Origin: JBJKRF01 sp046704785
GTDB lineage: Bacteria; Chloroflexota; Anaerolineae; Anaerolineales; Villigracilaceae
Reading direction: 5' to 3'
NCBI GenBank assembly: GCA_046704785.1
Contig: JBJKRF010000127.1
Coordinates: forward strand, 1 to 62,268
DNA: 62,268 nt
Positions 59,766 through 62,268 of the stretch are shown piece after piece. The position numbers and the translations under genes are program-made. A model generated the notes under the pieces. It searched no databases. It was not told the DNA's origin and worked only from the letters and a program-made list of their open reading frames with translations. Numbering within the stretch: the first letter of the stretch is position 1; every line of letters begins with the position of its first letter.

Positions 59766-60775
59766 TGGATCAACTCATGGGTCGAACTCTTCGCTATTGA
59801 GCGTTGAGCAGCCTCTAATATTTTGACCACACGCAACCCACTACGGCCAGAACTATTGGGCGCAGTGTGGCTTACGATACTATCGACAAAGTGTTTGCAC
59901 TCTTGTCGCAAAGGCTCAGCGTAACGAATATTCGGAATAGTGATATCACCCGAACGATAGTTATATTGAAATTCGCCAAAGCCATTGGTGTAATCTGGTG
60001 CATCAATACCCTTGTCATAAATTTTGATTTTCCCCTCGGTTTCCATATCGTTATAAACTGCCATTTTCTTACTGCCAACCACGGTAACGCGACGAACTTT
60101 GCAGGGATCCAGCCAACTTACATGAACATAGGCAGTCAAATTATCGGGAAAAGCCAGACTTAAATAAGCCACATCATAAACACCGGGGATTACACACGGC
60201 ATGCCTTGTGCACTGACAGAAATTGGATCTTTGCCAAGAAGGTAAAGCAAGATTGAAATATCGTGAGGAGCCAGGTCCCAGAGCACATTCGAATCACGCT
60301 GAAAAAGACCCAGGTTTAGCCGGGCCGTATCCAAGTAATAAAGGTCGCCCAATTCTTTGCTATCAATATAATTCTTCATGGCTTGTACGGCTGAGTTATA
60401 TTCGAACGTGTGACCAACCATGAGCGTCAAGCCTCTAGAATCGGCCAGTTCGATCAACTCTTCTGCGTCCTGACTGTTCAAAGTAAGAGGTTTTTCAACA
60501 AGCACATGTAGATCGTGAGACAAGCATTCCTTCGCTATCTTGAAATGTGTTTTCGGAGGAGTTGATATGACAACGGCGTCCAGTCCCATTGTGAATAATT
60601 CCTGATAGTCGGTCGTCAAGACAACGCCAGGATATTTGGATTTGGCACGCTCCAATTGTTCCTTCTTCAGATCAGCAATAGCAACTAACTGTGATGCTGG
60701 AAGTTCATAAAAATTTCGAGTTAGGTTTGGCCCCCAATACCCATAGCCAATTACGCCCACTTTTATGCGACACAT
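59759..60775 (-). CDS. Gfo/Idh/MocA sugar dehydrogenase (WbpB/WlbA-like)
   Basis: 338 residues. NAD-binding start IKVGVIGYGYWGPNLTRNF, the conserved VLVEKPLTLN motif (about residue 97), and the catalytic-region segment WDLAPHDISILLYLLG with its histidine. LNLGLFQRDSNVLWDLAPHD is close to WlbA enzymes, which oxidise the 3-hydroxyl of UDP-GlcNAcA to a 3-keto group for transamination. The UDP-GlcNAc 6-dehydrogenase that would supply the uronic acid and the 2-epimerase WbpI are not in the window. Confidence 0.9.
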   Translation of the reverse strand: MCRIKVGVIGYGYWGPNLTRNFYELPASQLVAIADLKKEQLERAKSKYPGVVLTTDYQELFTMGLDAVVISTPPKTHFKIAKECLSHDLHVLVEKPLTLNSQDAEELIELADSRGLTLMVGHTFEYNSAVQAMKNYIDSKELGDLYYLDTARLNLGLFQRDSNVLWDLAPHDISILLYLLGKDPISVSAQGMPCVIPGVYDVAYLSLAFPDNLTAYVHVSWLDPCKVRRVTVVGSKKMAVYNDMETEGKIKIYDKGIDAPDYTNGFGEFQYNYRSGDITIPNIRYAEPLRQECKHFVDSIVSHTAPNSSGRSGLRVVKILEAAQRSIAKSSTHELIQW

Positions 60776-60796
60776 GAGAGCCCTCCTCGATTAGTC

Positions 60797-61531
60797 TTAC
60801 TCTGCCCCTCTTGTAGAAAGAACTACAAAGGGAGTTTTGAGAATAATCTTGACATCAAGCCATAAAGACTGATTGTTGATATATTCGACATCCAGTTGGA
60901 CTTGCTGGTCAAAATCGGCAGCAGAGCGGGCCATAATTTGCTGCAGGCCTGTAATGCCCGGTTGAGCCTCCAAACGTTGTAGATGCCATGGTTTGTACAT
61001 TTCCACTTCATATGGAATTGCTGGTCTGGGACCAACCAAGCTCATATCGCCACACAATACGTTCCATAACTGGGGAAGTTCATCGAAACTCAATTTACGC
61101 AGGAGTTTTCCTGGGCGTGTAATTCTGGGGTCGTTTACCAGTTTTCGAACCTCAGTCTTTTTTCCCTGTATGGCACACATCTGCGTTTCATCGTTCTCAA
61201 TTAATGCCTTGATGTAAGTTTGGTGAATGGAGGGATCCGCGTTTATTTTCATCGTCCGGAATTTATAGCAATGGAAGTCTGCTCGCTCCCAACAATAACC
61301 TCCGTCACAAGGTTTCCGTCTAGCACCGACTCTTTCCTGGACAAAGAAAATGGGACCTGGTGAATACAGCAGAATCGCGACGATAATAATGAGTAATACT
61401 GGAGACAAAAATACGAGCAAAATAAGCGCCAGGATAAAATCCACGAGGCGCTTGACATGATAGTATCCACTACGGCCAATGACCACCCCATTGCGCCGCC
61501 GCAAGGCGGATGAATAATATCGGGGCCCCAT
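60797..61531 (-). CDS. Initiating sugar-phosphate transferase (polyisoprenyl-phosphate glycosyl-1-phosphate transferase)
   Basis: Moves a sugar-1-phosphate from a nucleotide sugar to undecaprenyl phosphate, starting the repeat unit. 244 residues: a basic N-terminus, a re-entrant or membrane helix (VDFILALILLVFLSPVLLIIIVAILL) near residues 32-56, then PGPIFFVQERVGARRKPC. The catalytic core follows: FHCYKFRTMKINAD, RKLSFDELPQLWNVLCGDMSLVGPRPAIP and GITGLQQIMARS. This is the short WcaJ_C-only form rather than the five-helix type. An insertion at about residues 110-135 contains ENDETQMCAIQGKK. First metabolic gene of the cluster in transcription order. Confidence 0.93.
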   Translation of the reverse strand: MGPRYYSSALRRRNGVVIGRSGYYHVKRLVDFILALILLVFLSPVLLIIIVAILLYSPGPIFFVQERVGARRKPCDGGYCWERADFHCYKFRTMKINADPSIHQTYIKALIENDETQMCAIQGKKTEVRKLVNDPRITRPGKLLRKLSFDELPQLWNVLCGDMSLVGPRPAIPYEVEMYKPWHLQRLEAQPGITGLQQIMARSAADFDQQVQLDVEYINNQSLWLDVKIILKTPFVVLSTRGAE

Positions 61532-61611
61532 AAGAGTCCTTTCTTCTAATCAAACCTTCAATACAAGACAAAGTGATAACTGATCCAGAAAAAAATAATT
61601 GTTTTTAAATT

Positions 61612-61836
61612 TCACTTTGGTAAAAGCGTTCCAGTTCTCACTCTCAAAACATCAGCTGCCTTACGAAGATTACTAAGGTACATGTCATTATCTTCAAACT
61701 CATCAAATTCCTCATAGGCGCCACGCCAAATTTTGAGCGCCGTTGGTTCGCTGCACCCACGCTTTCGCATTTCGCCAACGAATTCATCACACGACATATT
61801 TATTTTTTCAGCCAAGTCTTGAACTCTGCTACCCAT
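61612..61836 (-). CDS. Small HTH (XRE-like) protein heading the exopolysaccharide cluster
   Basis: 74 residues. VQDLAEKINMSCDEFVGEMRKRGCSEPTALKIWRGAYEEF can be read as the first helices of a Cro/C1-type helix-turn-helix, with TALKIWRG as the recognition-helix-to-RG turn. NLRKAADVLRVRTGTLLP matches the family's closing 'LRKIADAL-V---LLP' element. An acidic insertion (EFDEFEDND) sits between. It has its own AT-rich upstream region and lies 80 bases before the initiating transferase, so it may regulate the cluster. Distant similarity only, and no operator was identified. Confidence 0.5.
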   Translation of the reverse strand: MGSRVQDLAEKINMSCDEFVGEMRKRGCSEPTALKIWRGAYEEFDEFEDNDMYLSNLRKAADVLRVRTGTLLPK

Positions 61837-62268
61837 ATTAGCTCCTTCTTAGTTTCGGAATTTTTTCGCCAAATTAATTACAGATAAAAGGAATTGCCAA
61901 GGAAACAATAATGCACTAAAAACATTGCGGTCCAACAAAATGACTCCCCTCCCTGGCATTCGATTGGTCTTATTTCCGTTTTAGACAGCAAACGGCGAAA
62001 AGCCATACTGGCCATATCAAGCTAAAAATATAGATAAATCTCAGCTTAGCGCAACGGTTGTGCAACCAGAAGCGGAATCGTGAAAAACGACCAAAAATGG
62101 AAGCCGCCATATGTGGAAGTAATTTACGAAGTCGCGCAGGCACACCCATATATTGGGGTATCCAAATTCGCCATTCTGCATTGACCTTAGCAAATCGATG
62201 CGCACAGGACAGAATTGATTTCAGTGCAGTGCTGATTGGCCCTTTTGAAGGCGAAAGCGATTAAAAAA
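61837..62268. other. AT-rich region with no supportable gene
   Basis: 432 bases upstream of the small HTH gene. Short frames occur on both strands but lack ribosome-binding sites and family similarity. A minor palindrome GGTTG-TG-CAACC lies at 62056-62067. The promoter for the exopolysaccharide cluster should be here; I cannot place a convincing -35/-10 pair. Confidence 0.4.

Noticed and set aside
61973..62260. Minus-strand open stretch of about 96 codons, with a hydrophobic C-terminal part
   Set aside because: The only ATG starts give about 60 residues or fewer, no ribosome-binding site is seen and no family is recognised. It could be a decayed gene, but the support is too thin.
62058..62264. 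Plus-strand 68-residue frame near the window end
   Set aside because: TTG start with no ribosome-binding site, no family resemblance, and AT-rich noncoding surroundings.

Overview
The window looks like a piece of a Chloroflexota chromosome, most likely class Anaerolineae. This is inferred from gene content, not from a marker gene: long Thr/Pro linkers in secreted proteins, the coproporphyrin-dependent heme genes, and families such as DUF711, tandem ThyX and CNMP-PH that I associate with that group. There is no rRNA or tRNA, no CRISPR array, no integrase and no transposase that I could see.

Layout. (1) 0.15-3.9 kb, minus strand: a truncated cupin, recF, peptide deformylase (def) and a cyclic-nucleotide-binding membrane protein with two PH-like domains. 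(2) 4.1-7.9 kb, plus strand: dihydrolipoamide dehydrogenase, a C39-like/SH3 protein and a PhzF-family isomerase. (3) 8.0-19.7 kb, plus strand: a nearly continuous heme island, hemA-hemC-hemD-hemB-radical SAM-hemQ-hemE-two DUF4491-type membrane proteins-hemH-hemY-hemL. With hemQ present and no hemF or hemN, this reads as the complete route from glutamyl-tRNA to heme b through coproporphyrin III and coproheme. A radical SAM enzyme resembling anaerobic heme synthase AhbD lies 6 bases before hemQ. (4) 19.8-32.5 kb: mixed housekeeping genes (DUF711, TrmH-type methyltransferase, macro domain, double ThyX, aldo/keto reductase, AMMECR1, flavin reductase, panC) and a cell-wall group (amidase and two L,D-transpeptidases) followed by secreted or lipoprotein genes. 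(5) 34.1-61.8 kb, all on the minus strand: a 27-kb exopolysaccharide cluster.

The exopolysaccharide cluster is transcribed from high to low coordinates. It starts with a small HTH protein and an initiating sugar-phosphate transferase. Next come a Gfo/Idh dehydrogenase, a left-handed-beta-helix acetyltransferase and a DegT aminotransferase, the classic trio for a 2,3-diacetamido-glucuronic acid type sugar. Then follow an O-antigen-ligase-like membrane protein, a flippase, four GT4 and one GT2 glycosyltransferases, a sulfotransferase, a GNAT protein and a polysaccharide deacetylase. It ends with a less expected module: a serine-type NRPS (C-A-PCP), a PKS (KS-AT-ACP-TE with a cysteine nucleophile), two tandem FemAB-like transferases, a CapK/PaaK-like ligase and a second deacetylase. 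My hypothesis is that this module builds a small serine/malonate-derived acyl group and attaches it to the polysaccharide. I regard it as the strongest candidate for an undescribed system here, followed by the twin coproheme-decarboxylase arrangement in the heme island.

Four copies of a short dispersed repeat lie between genes (near 4.0, 5.6, 25.8 and 26.4 kb). The 46-62 kb part is visibly more AT-rich than the rest, which would fit an acquired surface-polysaccharide locus. Starts were moved from the longest frame to a downstream codon wherever a clear ribosome-binding site or a stop/start overlap supported it.
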